The notes beneath the pieces are model-generated. The model did not search any database. It saw only the letters and a list, made by a program, of their open reading frames with translations, and had not been told where the DNA came from. Positions 24,553-38,269 of a stretch of 64,000 nucleotides of DNA are shown piece by piece. The translations under genes and the position numbers were made by a program. Positions within the stretch are counted from its first letter, which is position 1; every line of letters starts with the position of its first letter. Source of the DNA: Pseudomonas sp. GV071 (GTDB taxonomy: Bacteria; Pseudomonadota; Gammaproteobacteria; Pseudomonadales; Pseudomonadaceae); contig NZ_QAOJ01000002.1 of assembly GCF_003050835.1 (NCBI RefSeq), positions 372,001-436,000 of the forward strand, given 5' to 3'.

Positions 24553-25425
24553 ATGGCCAGCAAAAAACGAGGTCTCGGACGCGGACTGGACGCCCTGCTG
24601 GGCGGTACCAGTGTCAACGCTTTGCAGGAAGAAGCCGCGCAGGTCGACACCCGTGAACTGCAATATGTGCCTCTGGATCTGATTCAGCGCGGCAAGTACC
24701 AGCCGCGCCGTGACATGGACAGCACGGCCCTGGAAGAGCTGGCCCAGTCGATTCGCGCCCAGGGCGTGATGCAACCGATCGTGGTCCGCCCGATCGGCAG
24801 CGGCCGTTTCGAGATCATCGCCGGTGAACGCCGCTGGCGCGCCAGCCAGATTGCTGGCCTGGACAAGATTCCGGCCATGGTCCGCGAAGTGCCTGACGAA
24901 GCCGCCATCGCCATGGCGCTGATCGAGAACATCCAGCGCGAAGACCTCAACCCCATCGAAGAAGCCGTGGCCTTGCAGCGGTTGCAGCAAGAATTCCAGC
25001 TCACTCAGCAGCAAGTGGCAGAAGCGGTGGGCAAATCGCGGGTGACCATTACCAACCTGCTGCGTTTGATCTCCCTGCCCGAAGAAATCAAAACCCTGCT
25101 GTCCCATGGCGATCTGGAAATGGGCCATGCCCGTGCTTTGCTCGGATTACCGGCGGAACAGCAGGTAGAAGGGGCGCGACATGTTGTCGCACGAGCCCTG
25201 ACCGTGCGCCAAACCGAGGCACTGGTTCGCCAGTGGTTGAGCACCAAAGAGAAGCCTGTTGCGGTGACCAAAGTCGATCCGGATATCAGTCGCCTCGAGC
25301 AGCGCCTCGCAGAGCGCCTGGGCTCGCCGGTGCAGATCAAGCATGGGCAGAAGGGCAAAGGCCAGCTGGTTATCCGCTACAACTCGCTAGACGAGTTGCA
25401 GGGTGTTCTGGCCCACATCCGCTAA
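24553..25425 (+). CDS. parB: Chromosome partitioning CTPase/DNA-binding protein ParB (Spo0J)
   Basis: A 290-residue ParB. The N-terminal ParA-contact peptide (KKRGLGRGLDALLG) is followed by the ParB/Srx CTP-binding domain with GERRWRA (about residues 92-98). The helix-turn-helix region follows (QQQVAEAVGKSRVTITNLLRL, about 154-174), and the C-terminal dimerisation segment ends the protein. It binds the GTTCCACGTGGAAC sites in recF and spreads as a clamp. The gene ends 172 bases before atpI. Confidence 0.97.
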   Translation: MASKKRGLGRGLDALLGGTSVNALQEEAAQVDTRELQYVPLDLIQRGKYQPRRDMDSTALEELAQSIRAQGVMQPIVVRPIGSGRFEIIAGERRWRASQIAGLDKIPAMVREVPDEAAIAMALIENIQREDLNPIEEAVALQRLQQEFQLTQQQVAEAVGKSRVTITNLLRLISLPEEIKTLLSHGDLEMGHARALLGLPAEQQVEGARHVVARALTVRQTEALVRQWLSTKEKPVAVTKVDPDISRLEQRLAERLGSPVQIKHGQKGKGQLVIRYNSLDELQGVLAHIR

Positions 25426-25482
25426 GCTCCGCTGCGAAACAATTGCTCATGTAGCGAGTAGTCGGAAATCACTACCGGGCAG

Positions 25483-25511
25483 TTGAATAGGGGGGGAACG
25501 CCCCCTATACT
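25483..25511 (+). promoter_or_regulatory. Probable atp operon promoter with hairpin-forming spacer
   Basis: TTGAAT (25483-25488), a 17-base spacer and TATACT (25506-25511) make a good sigma-70 promoter 87 bases before atpI. The spacer and both flanks also form a hairpin: ATAGGGGG pairs with CCCCCTAT. The hairpin could terminate parB transcription poorly (no T run) or act as a binding site. The remaining leader to 25597 shows no further structure. Confidence 0.6.
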
Positions 25512-25597
25512 CTGCGCGCATTTTGTCGGCACAAACTATGCCAAGTCGTTGATTGTACGGCGACTGACACCAGAGGCCGAAAGCCGGAGAACAGTAG

Positions 25598-26891
<1,294 letters not shown>

Positions 26892-26894
26892 TAG

Positions 26895-27263
<369 letters not shown>

Positions 27264-27317
27264 TCACTCGTTTACGAGTGATTGGTTTGACGGACAACGA
27301 ACGAGCGAGGTGTTGGC

Positions 27318-27788
27318 GTGAACATTAATGCAACCCTGATTGGCCAGTCCGTTGCCTTCTTCATCTTTGTGCTCTTTTGCATGAAGTTCGTATGGCCTCC
27401 GGTCATCGCGGCTTTGCAAGAGCGTCAAAAGAAGATTGCTGATGGACTGGACGCTGCAAGCCGTGCGGCTCGCGACCTGGAGCTCGCCCACGAGAAAGTG
27501 GGTCAGCAACTGCGCGAAGCCAAAACTCAAGCAGCTGAAATCATTGAGCAAGCCAAAAAGCGCGCTACCCAGATCGTCGACGAAGCTCGCGATCAGGCCC
27601 GTGTCGAAGGTGAGCGCCTGAAGTCTCAGGCTCAGGCCGAGATCGAACAGGAACTGAACAGCGTCAAAGACGCCCTGCGTGCCCAACTGGGTGGCTTGGC
27701 GGTCAGCGGTGCTGAGAAGATTCTGGGCGCCACTATCGACCAAAACGCGCATGCGGAGCTGGTTTCCAAACTGGCAGCCGAAATTTAA
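27318..27788 (+). CDS. atpF: ATP synthase F0 subunit b
   Basis: A 156-residue peripheral-stalk subunit. One N-terminal membrane helix ([20 protein letters not shown]) is followed by a long charged coiled coil with Ala-rich heptads ([18 protein letters not shown]). The length equals E. coli AtpF. The start is GTG-adjacent ATG-free sequence: translation begins at GTG 27318 ([10 protein letters not shown]) after GAGGTGTTG. Confidence 0.95.
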   Translation: MNINATLIGQSVAFFIFVLFCMKFVWPPVIAALQERQKKIADGLDAASRAARDLELAHEKVGQQLREAKTQAAEIIEQAKKRATQIVDEARDQARVEGERLKSQAQAEIEQELNSVKDALRAQLGGLAVSGAEKILGATIDQNAHAELVSKLAAEI

Positions 27789-27802
27789 GCGAGGGCGCGA
27801 TC

Positions 27803-28339
27803 ATGGCAGAACTGACCACGTTGGCCCGACCTTACGCCAAGGCAGCTTTTGAGTACGCTCAGGCCCACCAGCAACTGGCCAATTGGTCAGCCATGCTCGG
27901 CCTGGCTGCGGAGGTGTCGCAAGACGCCACCGTACTGCGCGTGCTTACGGCCCCGCGTTTGACGAGTACAGACAAGGCCACCACCTTCATCGAGGTGTGT
28001 GGTGACAAGTTCGATGCCAAGGTACAGAACTTCATCCAGGTACTAGCCGAGAACCACCGTCTCGAGCTACTGCCGCAAATCGCCGAATTGTTCGAGCTGT
28101 TGAAAGCCGAGCAGGAAAAATCGGTTGATGTGGATGTAACCAGTGCCTTTGCATTGAACGACGAACAGCAAGACAAACTCGCCAAGGTTCTCAGTGCACG
28201 GCTCGGCCGGGAAGTGCGCCTGCACGCTGCGGAGGATGCCAGCCTGATTGGTGGCGTCGTAATCCGCGCCGGCGACCTGGTTATCGATGGCTCAGTTCGC
28301 GGCAAAATCGCGAAACTAGCCGAAGCATTGAAATCTTGA
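27803..28339 (+). CDS. atpH: ATP synthase F1 subunit delta
   Basis: A 178-residue subunit linking F1 to the b-subunit stalk. The N-terminal domain ([13 protein letters not shown]) and C-terminal motif ([20 protein letters not shown]) are the family's OSCP/delta signatures. It lies 14 bases after atpF and 21 before atpA. Confidence 0.96.
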   Translation: MAELTTLARPYAKAAFEYAQAHQQLANWSAMLGLAAEVSQDATVLRVLTAPRLTSTDKATTFIEVCGDKFDAKVQNFIQVLAENHRLELLPQIAELFELLKAEQEKSVDVDVTSAFALNDEQQDKLAKVLSARLGREVRLHAAEDASLIGGVVIRAGDLVIDGSVRGKIAKLAEALKS

Positions 28340-28360
28340 GTTTGAAGGGGCAGCAGAGCA

Positions 28361-29905
28361 ATGCAGCAACTCAATCCTTCCGAAATTAGTGAAATCATCA
28401 AGGGTCGCATCGACAAGCTCGATGTGGCCTCCCAAGCCCGCAACGAAGGCACCATCGTCAGCGTGTCTGACGGTATTGTGCGGATCTACGGTCTCGCCGA
28501 CGCTATGTACGGCGAAATGATCGAGTTCCCGGGCGGCGTCTATGGCATGGCCATGAACCTTGAGCGCGACTCTGTCGGCGCCGTGGTTCTGGGTGCATAC
28601 CAGTCGCTGGCTGAAGGCATGAGCGCCAAGTGCACCGGCCGCATCCTTGAAGTTCCGGTTGGTCCGGAACTACTAGGTCGCGTAGTCGATGCCCTGGGTA
28701 ATCCTGTCGACGGTAAAGGCCCGCTGAACAACGTCGCTACCGACGCTGTTGAGAAGGTTGCACCGGGCGTGATCTGGCGTAAATCGGTCGACCAGCCAGT
28801 GCAAACTGGCTACAAGGCCGTTGATGCCATGATCCCGGTTGGTCGTGGTCAGCGTGAGCTGATCATCGGTGACCGTCAGATCGGTAAAACCGCTCTGGCC
28901 ATCGACGCCATCATCAACCAGAAGAACAGCGGCATTTACTGCGTCTACGTAGCGATCGGTCAGAAGCAATCGACCATCGCCAACGTGGTTCGCAAGCTGG
29001 AAGAAAACGGCGCGTTGGCTAACACCATCATCGTCGCTGCCAGTGCCTCCGAATCCGCTGCGCTGCAATTCATTGCACCGTACGCCGGTTGCACCATGGG
29101 CGAATACTTCCGTGACCGCGGTGAAGACGCACTGATCGTTTATGACGATCTGTCCAAGCAGGCTGTGGCGTATCGCCAGATCTCCCTGCTGTTGCGCCGT
29201 CCGCCAGGTCGCGAAGCCTACCCAGGTGACGTGTTCTATCTCCACAGCCGTCTGCTGGAGCGTGCATCGCGCGTTTCCGAAGAGTACGTAGAGAAGTTCA
29301 CCAACGGCGCTGTGACTGGCAAAACCGGTTCCTTGACCGCTCTGCCGATCATCGAAACTCAGGCTGGCGACGTTTCCGCGTTCGTTCCGACCAACGTGAT
29401 TTCCATCACCGACGGTCAGATCTTCCTGGAATCGGCCATGTTCAACTCCGGCATCCGCCCGGCAGTGAACGCCGGTGTTTCGGTATCGCGTGTTGGTGGT
29501 GCCGCTCAGACCAAGATCATCAAGAAGCTCTCCGGTGGTATCCGTACCGCTCTGGCTCAGTACCGTGAACTGGCGGCATTCGCCCAGTTCGCTTCTGACC
29601 TGGACGAAGCCACCCGTAAGCAGCTTGAGCATGGTCAGCGCGTTACCGAGCTGATGAAGCAGAAGCAATATGCGCCGATGTCCACCGCTGACATGGCGTT
29701 GTCCCTGTATGCCGCCGAGCGTGGCTACCTGGTCGACGTCGAGATCGCCAAGATCGGCAGCTTCGAACAAGCTCTGATTGCTTACTTCAACCGCGATCTG
29801 GCCGATCTGATGGCCAAGATCAACGTGAAGGGTGACTTCAATGACGAAATCGACGCTGGCATGAAAGCCGGTATCGAGAAGTTCAAAGCCACCCAAACCT
29901 GGTAA
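28361..29905 (+). CDS. atpA: ATP synthase F1 subunit alpha
   Basis: A 514-residue non-catalytic nucleotide-binding subunit. Walker A GDRQIGKT is at residues 170-177. Domains run in order: N-terminal beta barrel (about 25-95), nucleotide-binding core (about 95-375) and C-terminal helical bundle. The signature [13 protein letters not shown] is present. Length matches E. coli (513). Confidence 0.98.
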   Translation: MQQLNPSEISEIIKGRIDKLDVASQARNEGTIVSVSDGIVRIYGLADAMYGEMIEFPGGVYGMAMNLERDSVGAVVLGAYQSLAEGMSAKCTGRILEVPVGPELLGRVVDALGNPVDGKGPLNNVATDAVEKVAPGVIWRKSVDQPVQTGYKAVDAMIPVGRGQRELIIGDRQIGKTALAIDAIINQKNSGIYCVYVAIGQKQSTIANVVRKLEENGALANTIIVAASASESAALQFIAPYAGCTMGEYFRDRGEDALIVYDDLSKQAVAYRQISLLLRRPPGREAYPGDVFYLHSRLLERASRVSEEYVEKFTNGAVTGKTGSLTALPIIETQAGDVSAFVPTNVISITDGQIFLESAMFNSGIRPAVNAGVSVSRVGGAAQTKIIKKLSGGIRTALAQYRELAAFAQFASDLDEATRKQLEHGQRVTELMKQKQYAPMSTADMALSLYAAERGYLVDVEIAKIGSFEQALIAYFNRDLADLMAKINVKGDFNDEIDAGMKAGIEKFKATQTW

Positions 29906-29968
29906 GCCGCGATGGGGGCCCCAGGCCCCCATCCTGCTGGCCGATAGGTGTACCTATATAGGTGTTGC

Positions 29969-30829
29969 ATGGCAGGCGCAAAAGAGATTCGCAGCAAGAT
30001 TGCGAGCATCAAAAGCACGCAAAAGATCACCAGCGCCATGGAAAAGGTCGCTGTCAGCAAGATGCGCAAAGCACAAATGCGCATGGCTGCCAGCCGTCCT
30101 TACGCGGAGCGTATCCGCCAGGTGATTGGTCATCTTGCCAACGCTAACCCGGAATACCGTCACCCGTTCATGATCGACCGCGAAGTCAAGCGTGTGGGTT
30201 ATGTGGTGGTGAGCAGTGACCGTGGTCTGTGCGGTGGCTTGAATACCAACCTGTTCAAGGCTCTGGTCAAGGACATGGCGGTTAACCGCGAACAAGGCGT
30301 AGAGATCGATATCTGCGTAGTAGGCAGCAAGGGTGCGGCGTTTTTCCGCAACTTCGGCGGTAACGTCGTCGCTGCAATCAGCCACCTGGGCGAAGAGCCG
30401 TCGATCAATGATCTGATCGGCAGCGTCAAGGTGATGCTGGATGCCTACCTGGATGGCCGTATTGATCGCCTGTCCGTGGTTTCCAACAAGTTCGTCAACA
30501 CGATGACGCAGAAGCCGACAGTGGAGCAGTTGATTCCGCTGGAAGCCGACCCGGATCAGGATCTCAAGCATCACTGGGACTACCTCTACGAACCCGACGC
30601 CAAAGAGCTGCTTGACGGCCTGATGGTGCGCTACGTGGAGTCGCAGGTGTACCAGGCGGTGGTCGAGAACAACGCTGCTGAACAAGCGGCGCGGATGATC
30701 GCGATGAAGAATGCGACTGACAACGCCGGTGACCTGATCAGCGATCTACAGCTGATCTACAACAAGGCTCGTCAGGCGGCGATCACCCAAGAGATCTCGG
30801 AAATCGTTGGCGGCGCTGCCGCGGTTTGA
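29969..30829 (+). CDS. atpG: ATP synthase F1 subunit gamma
   Basis: A 286-residue central shaft subunit. The N-terminal helix ([20 protein letters not shown]) and C-terminal helix ([22 protein letters not shown]) that form the rotating coiled coil are both clear. I start at ATG 29969 (MAGAKEIR); the seven extra codons upstream are not conserved in the family. The 63-base gap after atpA contains GGGGGCC...GGCCCCC, a small hairpin. Confidence 0.97.
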   Translation: MAGAKEIRSKIASIKSTQKITSAMEKVAVSKMRKAQMRMAASRPYAERIRQVIGHLANANPEYRHPFMIDREVKRVGYVVVSSDRGLCGGLNTNLFKALVKDMAVNREQGVEIDICVVGSKGAAFFRNFGGNVVAAISHLGEEPSINDLIGSVKVMLDAYLDGRIDRLSVVSNKFVNTMTQKPTVEQLIPLEADPDQDLKHHWDYLYEPDAKELLDGLMVRYVESQVYQAVVENNAAEQAARMIAMKNATDNAGDLISDLQLIYNKARQAAITQEISEIVGGAAAV

Positions 30830-32236
<1,407 letters not shown>

Positions 32237-32280
32237 TCCCAGCGCCCGGCAACGGGCGCTAATCAGGGTAGGGCAAGCAA

Positions 32281-32706
32281 ATGGCTATGACAGTCCATTG
32301 CGATATCGTCAGCGCAGAAGGCGAAATCTTCTCCGGTTTGGTGGAGATGGTGGTTGCGAGCGGTAGCTTGGGTGATCTTGGTATCGCCATGGGCCACGCG
32401 CCGTTGATCACAGACCTGAAGCCGGGCCCGATTCGTCTGATCAAGCAAGGCGGCGACACCGAGGTGTTCTACATCTCCGGTGGTTTCCTGGAAGTGCAAC
32501 CGAACATGGTTAAGGTTTTGGCCGACACCGTGCAACGTGCAGACGACCTGGATGAAGCTTCTGCTCAAGAGGCCGTCAAGGCCGCTGAGAAAGCCTTGCA
32601 TGAGAAAGGTTCGGAGTTCGACTACAGTGCCGCCGCTGCCCGTCTGGCCGAGGCTGCAGCTCAGCTGCGCACCGTTCAGCAAATTCGCAAGAAGTTCGGC
32701 GGCTAA
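32281..32706 (+). CDS. atpC: ATP synthase F1 subunit epsilon
   Basis: A 141-residue rotor subunit that inhibits ATP hydrolysis. The N-terminal beta sandwich ([27 protein letters not shown]) and the two-helix C-terminal inhibitory domain rich in Ala are visible. It is the last gene of the atp operon, followed by a palindrome and a terminator. Confidence 0.96.
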   Translation: MAMTVHCDIVSAEGEIFSGLVEMVVASGSLGDLGIAMGHAPLITDLKPGPIRLIKQGGDTEVFYISGGFLEVQPNMVKVLADTVQRADDLDEASAQEAVKAAEKALHEKGSEFDYSAAAARLAEAAAQLRTVQQIRKKFGG

Positions 32707-32716
32707 GCCCGCAGCT

Positions 32717-32732
32717 CTTCATCGCGATGAAG
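32717..32732. repeat. Perfect 16-base palindrome after atpC
   Basis: CTTCATCGCGATGAAG lies 11 bases after the atpC stop and just before the atp terminator. It could be an operator, a stabilising 3' hairpin, or chance; no function is assigned. Confidence 0.5.
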
Positions 32733-32733
32733 T

Positions 32734-32765
32734 AAAAGGGTAGCCTTGGCTACCCTTTTTCTTTT
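32734..32765 (+). terminator. Rho-independent terminator of the atp operon
   Basis: AAAAGGGTAGCC pairs with GGCTACCCTTTT around a TT centre, followed by a T-rich run. Confidence 0.92.
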
Positions 32766-32800
32766 TCTGAAATAGGCTTTTTCGTCCATTAGTGACGAGC

Positions 32801-32833
32801 GTTCCACCTCGTAGTTGTTGTTCCACCTCTTAG
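32801..32833. repeat. Short direct repeat in the glmU leader
   Basis: GTTCCACCTCGTAG (32801-32814) recurs as GTTCCACCTCTTAG (32820-32833), a 19-base period. The GTTCCAC start recalls half of a parS site, but neither copy is palindromic. It lies about 80 bases before glmU. No role is known. Confidence 0.5.
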
Positions 32834-32914
32834 TGGTTACAGAAGTTCTTGTGCATTCCTCGCTGAACAGCGCGTTCACCGAAACCCCATCCAACCTGCT
32901 CAGGACCCCGCCCC

Positions 32915-34273
32915 ATGTCACTCGATATCGTCATCCTCGCCGCCGGCCAAGGCACCCGCATGCGTTCCGCATTGCCCAAGGTGCTGCACCCCATCGCTGG
33001 CAAATCCATGCTGGGACACGTAATCGACACCGCGCGGCTGCTGCAGCCGAGCAGCATGCAGGTGGTGATCGGCCATGGCGCCGACAAGGTGCGTGAGCAG
33101 TTGGCGGCAGACGACCTGAGTTTCGTCCTGCAAGCCGAACAACTGGGCACTGGCCACGCCGTGGCCCAGGCCTTGCCGAAACTCTCGGCAGAAAAAGTGC
33201 TGATCCTGTATGGCGACGTGCCGCTGATCGAGCAGCAAACCTTGCAACGCCTGCTGGCGTTGGTAAACGAGCAACAGCTGGGTCTTCTCACCGTCGAACT
33301 GGCTGACCCCACTGGCTACGGCCGTATCGTGCGCAATGGCCAGGGCAGCGTCGAAGCCATCGTCGAACACAAAGACGCCAATGACGCTCAGCGCGCCATT
33401 CGCGAAGGCAACACCGGCATTCTCGCCGTACCGGGCAATCGCCTGGCCGACTGGCTGGGGCGCTTGTCCAACAGCAACGCCCAGGGCGAGTACTACCTCA
33501 CCGACGTGATTGCCATGGCCGTGGCCGATGGCCTGGTGGTCGCCACTGAACAAGCCGGCGATGAAATGGAAGTGCTCGGCGCCAATGACCGCATCCAGTT
33601 GGCCCAGCTCGAACGTCATTACCAGTACCGCGCCGGCCGCCGCCTGATGGCCCAGGGCGTCACCCTGATCGACCCGGCTCGCTTCGATTTGCGCGGTGAC
33701 GTCACCGTTGGCCGCGACGTGCTGATCGACATCAACGTGATCCTCGAAGGCCGCGTGGTCATCGAAGACAACGTGCAAATCGGCCCTAACTGCGTGATCA
33801 AGAACACCACCCTGCGCCAGGGCGCCATCGTCAAAGCCAACAGCCACCTGGAAGGCGCGGAGCTCGGCGAAGGCGCCGACTGCGGTCCGTTTGCGCGGCT
33901 GCGCCCGGGTTCGGTACTGGGCGCCAAAGCGCATGTGGGTAACTTCGTCGAACTGAAAAACGCGGTGATGGGTGAGGGCGCCAAAGCCGGTCACCTCAGC
34001 TACCTCGGCGATGCGGAGATCGGCGCGCGCACCAACATTGGCGCCGGCACCATCACCTGCAACTACGACGGCGCCAACAAGCACCGCACCGTGCTGGGTG
34101 CTGACGTGTTTATCGGTTCCAACAGCGCGCTGGTCGCCCCTGTCACCCTCGGTGATGGCGCCACCACAGGCGCCGGCTCGGTGATCACCGCTGACGTTCC
34201 CGCCAACACCCTCGGCGTCGGCCGCGCCAAGCAGCGCAACATCGAAGGCTGGAAGCGCCCGGTCAAGAAGTAG
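32915..34273 (+). CDS. glmU: Bifunctional N-acetylglucosamine-1-phosphate uridyltransferase / glucosamine-1-phosphate acetyltransferase
   Basis: A 452-residue enzyme making UDP-GlcNAc for peptidoglycan and LPS. The N-terminal pyrophosphorylase carries LAAGQGTRM (residues 8-16) with K22 downstream. The C-terminal half (about 250-452) is a left-handed beta helix of hexapeptide repeats with acetyl-CoA-binding residues ([16 protein letters not shown]). Length is near the usual 454-456. It forms an amino-sugar group with the regulator and glmS downstream. Confidence 0.97.
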   Translation: MSLDIVILAAGQGTRMRSALPKVLHPIAGKSMLGHVIDTARLLQPSSMQVVIGHGADKVREQLAADDLSFVLQAEQLGTGHAVAQALPKLSAEKVLILYGDVPLIEQQTLQRLLALVNEQQLGLLTVELADPTGYGRIVRNGQGSVEAIVEHKDANDAQRAIREGNTGILAVPGNRLADWLGRLSNSNAQGEYYLTDVIAMAVADGLVVATEQAGDEMEVLGANDRIQLAQLERHYQYRAGRRLMAQGVTLIDPARFDLRGDVTVGRDVLIDINVILEGRVVIEDNVQIGPNCVIKNTTLRQGAIVKANSHLEGAELGEGADCGPFARLRPGSVLGAKAHVGNFVELKNAVMGEGAKAGHLSYLGDAEIGARTNIGAGTITCNYDGANKHRTVLGADVFIGSNSALVAPVTLGDGATTGAGSVITADVPANTLGVGRAKQRNIEGWKRPVKK

Positions 34274-34302
34274 GTGATTGCTGCCAAACCGAGGTTTCGG
34301 TT

Positions 34303-34362
34303 GGAGGGGCTTCAGCCGCGATGCTGTTGATTCTTTAAAAGCATCGCGGCTGAAGCCGCTCC
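34303..34362. repeat. Inverted repeat of the GGCTTCAGCCGCGATGC type
   Basis: Arms 34303-34324 and 34341-34362 are complementary over 22 bases with one mismatch, around a 16-base loop. The GGCTTCAGCCGCGATGC core is a sequence dispersed in Pseudomonas genomes. It separates glmU from the regulator gene and may act as a transcription end or mRNA-stabilising hairpin. Confidence 0.75.
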
Positions 34363-34393
34363 TATAAGAGCACCCGATCCCCAACATTTTTGC

Positions 34394-34448
34394 TTGACGC
34401 AAAACCTTCGGTTTGTTTTGATTCGCGCACCTATCTTTCGAATCGAAA
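34394..34448 (+). promoter_or_regulatory. Promoter and probable autoregulatory operator of the DeoR-type gene
   Basis: TTGACG (34394-34399), a 17-base spacer and TTTGAT (34417-34422) form a promoter candidate. Just downstream TTTCGAATCGAAA (34436-34448) is a palindrome of the kind bound by DeoR/GlpR repressors, with a related TTTTGATTCG overlapping the -10. It ends seven bases before the start codon. Confidence 0.5.
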
Positions 34449-34455
34449 CTTACGC

Positions 34456-35226
34456 ATGTCGAAGCGCAACACACCGCAACGTCGCCACACCATTCTTGCC
34501 TTGCTCGCCGAGCATGGCGAGGTGAGCGTCGATGAGCTGTCTAAAGCCTTCGCCACCTCCGAAGTGACCATCCGTAAAGACCTCGCCGCCCTCGAAACCA
34601 ATGGCCTGTTGCTGCGCCGTTACGGTGGCGCGATTCCCATGCCGCAAGAGCTGATCGCCGACAGTGCCCAGCCGGTTTCCCAGTACAAACAAGCCATCGC
34701 CCGGGCGGGTGTCGCCTGCATCAAGGAACACGCGAGGATCATCATCGACAGCGGCACTACCACCGCCGCGATGATTCCCCAACTCGGGCACAAACCCGGC
34801 CTGGTGGTGATGACCAACTCGCTGAACGTGGCCAGCGCCCTCAGCGAACTGGAACACGAGCCGGTGCTGTTGATGACCGGCGGCACCTGGGACCCGCACT
34901 CCGAATCCTTCCAGGGCCAGGTCGCCGAACAGGTGCTGCGCTCCTACGATTTCGACCAGCTGTTTATCGGTGCCGATGGCATCGACCTGGCCCGTGGCAC
35001 CACCACGTTCAACGAACTGCTGGGCCTCAGCCGCGTGATGGCTGACGTGGCCCGCGAAGTGATCGTGATGGTCGAGTCCGACAAGATCGGCCGCAAGATT
35101 CCCAACCTGGAACTGCCCTGGAGCAGCGTCCAAACCCTGATCACCGATGACCGCCTCGACGCCGAGGCACGTGCATCCATCACCGCGCGCGGGGTCAACC
35201 TGATCTGCGCGGAGCTGCAAGCTTGA
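34456..35226 (+). CDS. DeoR/GlpR-family transcription regulator next to glmS
   Basis: A 256-residue regulator. The N-terminal DeoR HTH ([20 protein letters not shown], then [14 protein letters not shown]) is followed by a sugar-phosphate-sensing domain with [16 protein letters not shown] and [11 protein letters not shown] start at ATG 34456 ([11 protein letters not shown]), because the promoter and operator candidates lie inside any longer form. It sits 10 bases before glmS and after glmU, so amino-sugar-phosphate sensing and control of glmS are likely inferences. The symbol glmR is used for it in some pseudomonads, but I leave it blank. Confidence 0.88.
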   Translation: MSKRNTPQRRHTILALLAEHGEVSVDELSKAFATSEVTIRKDLAALETNGLLLRRYGGAIPMPQELIADSAQPVSQYKQAIARAGVACIKEHARIIIDSGTTTAAMIPQLGHKPGLVVMTNSLNVASALSELEHEPVLLMTGGTWDPHSESFQGQVAEQVLRSYDFDQLFIGADGIDLARGTTTFNELLGLSRVMADVAREVIVMVESDKIGRKIPNLELPWSSVQTLITDDRLDAEARASITARGVNLICAELQA

Positions 35227-35236
35227 GGAGATAACT

Positions 35237-37087
<1,851 letters not shown>

Positions 37088-37094
37088 GTCCCGA

Positions 37095-37121
37095 CGGCTG
37101 TGGATAACTTATCCACAGCCG
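37095..37121. terminator. Palindrome of two facing DnaA boxes after glmS; expected attTn7 position
   Basis: A 27-base palindrome with 13-base perfect arms around a single C (37108). It contains TGTGGATAA (37099-37107) facing TTATCCACA (37109-37117), two perfect DnaA boxes one base apart. It begins seven bases after the glmS stop. A T-poor tail (GCTCTCTTCGC) makes it a weak terminator on its own. The usual Tn7 insertion point, about 25 bases after glmS, would fall near 37112, inside this element. No Tn7 is present. Confidence 0.7.
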
Positions 37122-37168
37122 CTCTCTTCGCTTTATCTCCGCGCTCGTAAATCCCCCGCGCCACCCCC

Positions 37169-37231
37169 TGTCACGAAATGAAAAGCCCCTGTCGTGCGAT
37201 GAGAAGCACCCGTACGGGGCCCGGTTCTACA
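37169..37231 (+). promoter_or_regulatory. AraC-type tandem operator and promoter of the qor-like operon
   Basis: TGTCACGAAATGAAAAGC (37169-37186) and TGTCGTGCGATGAGAAGC (37190-37207) are direct repeats with a 21-base period, two helical turns. TCTACA (37226-37231) lies 36 bases after the start of the proximal copy and fits a -10. The proximal copy covers the -35 position. The same layout recurs upstream of the hydrolase gene. AraC-family activators typically bind such tandem sites. Confidence 0.75.
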
Positions 37232-37278
37232 GTCCAATCCACGCTATTGGTGGCTAATAACAAGACTGGAGAACAGGC

Positions 37279-38259
37279 ATGGCCAAAGCCGTCCGATTTT
37301 ACGAGGCAGGGGGTCCGGAGGTTCTGCGTTACGAGGATGTCGAGGTCGGCGAGCCCGGCCCCGGTCACGTGCGCATCCGCCATGTAGCCGTCGGCTTGAA
37401 CTATGCCGACACCTACTTTCGCAACGGCACCTATGCCATCCCGCTGCCCAATGGCATCGGTGTGGAGGCCGCTGGTGTGGTGGTGGCTCTCGGCGAGGGC
37501 GTGAGCAACGTCAGCGTCGGTGACCGCGTGACCTACACGGGGTTTATCAACACCCTCGGCGCCTACAGCACCGAGCGCCTGATTCCAGCGGCACCGCTGA
37601 TCAAGCTGCCGGAAACCATCGCCTTTGAAACGGCGGCGGCGATGACCATGCGCGGCCTGACGTCGGCCTACCTGATGCGCCGCATCCATGCCTTCAAACC
37701 CGGCGACAGCATCTTGCTGCACGCCGCTGCAGGTGGCGTCGGCCTGATCGTGTCGCAATGGGCCAAGCTGCTCGGCCTCAACGTGATCGGTACCGTGTCC
37801 ACCGAAGCCAAGGCCGAAGTGGCCCGCGCCCACGGCTGCGACCACACCATCAACTACGGCGTCGAAGACGTGGCCAAGCGGGTGCGCGAGCTCACCGATG
37901 GCCGTGGCGTTGACGTGGTGTTCGACAGCGTGGGTAAAACCACCTTTGCCGGTTCGCTGGATTCGCTCAAGCGGCGCGGCCTGCTGGTGTGCGTGGGCAC
38001 GGCGTCCGGGCCGATCCCACCGTTCGATCCTTCGCTGTTGGCGATCAAAGGCTCGTTGTTCGTAACCCGCCCGGCACTGGCCGACTACATCGCCGACCCG
38101 GCGGAAAAAGCCGAGCTGGCCGGCGAGTTGTTCGATCACGTCGGCAGTGGCCGGATCAAGATCGAGATCAACCAGCACTACGCCCTGCAGGATGCGGTGC
38201 AAGCGCATCGGGATCTGGAGTCGCGCAAAACTACCGGCTCATCGATTTTCGTGATTTGA
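37279..38259 (+). CDS. Zinc-independent quinone oxidoreductase-like NADPH dehydrogenase (MDR family)
   Basis: A 326-residue medium-chain reductase of the Qor type. The N-terminal GroES-like fold has GLNYADTYFRNGTY (about residues 40-53). The NADPH-binding AAAGGVGLIVSQWAK motif (about 150-164) uses the AxxGxxG form of quinone oxidoreductases. No structural-zinc cysteine cluster is visible. It opens an eight-gene operon behind the tandem AraC-type sites. It could reduce an enone or quinone intermediate; the substrate cannot be read from sequence. Confidence 0.88.
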   Translation: MAKAVRFYEAGGPEVLRYEDVEVGEPGPGHVRIRHVAVGLNYADTYFRNGTYAIPLPNGIGVEAAGVVVALGEGVSNVSVGDRVTYTGFINTLGAYSTERLIPAAPLIKLPETIAFETAAAMTMRGLTSAYLMRRIHAFKPGDSILLHAAAGGVGLIVSQWAKLLGLNVIGTVSTEAKAEVARAHGCDHTINYGVEDVAKRVRELTDGRGVDVVFDSVGKTTFAGSLDSLKRRGLLVCVGTASGPIPPFDPSLLAIKGSLFVTRPALADYIADPAEKAELAGELFDHVGSGRIKIEINQHYALQDAVQAHRDLESRKTTGSSIFVI

Positions 38260-38269
38260 GGAGGGTGCC

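Noticed and set aside
32801-32833. Possible parS half-sites near glmU
   Set aside because: GTTCCAC is present twice, but neither copy has the inverted half GTGGAAC, so ParB should not bind as at recF.
37088-37278. Tn7 or other insertion at attTn7
   Set aside because: No Tn7 ends (TGTGGGCGG-type) or tns genes are present; glmS is followed by an undisturbed palindrome and the next operon's promoter.
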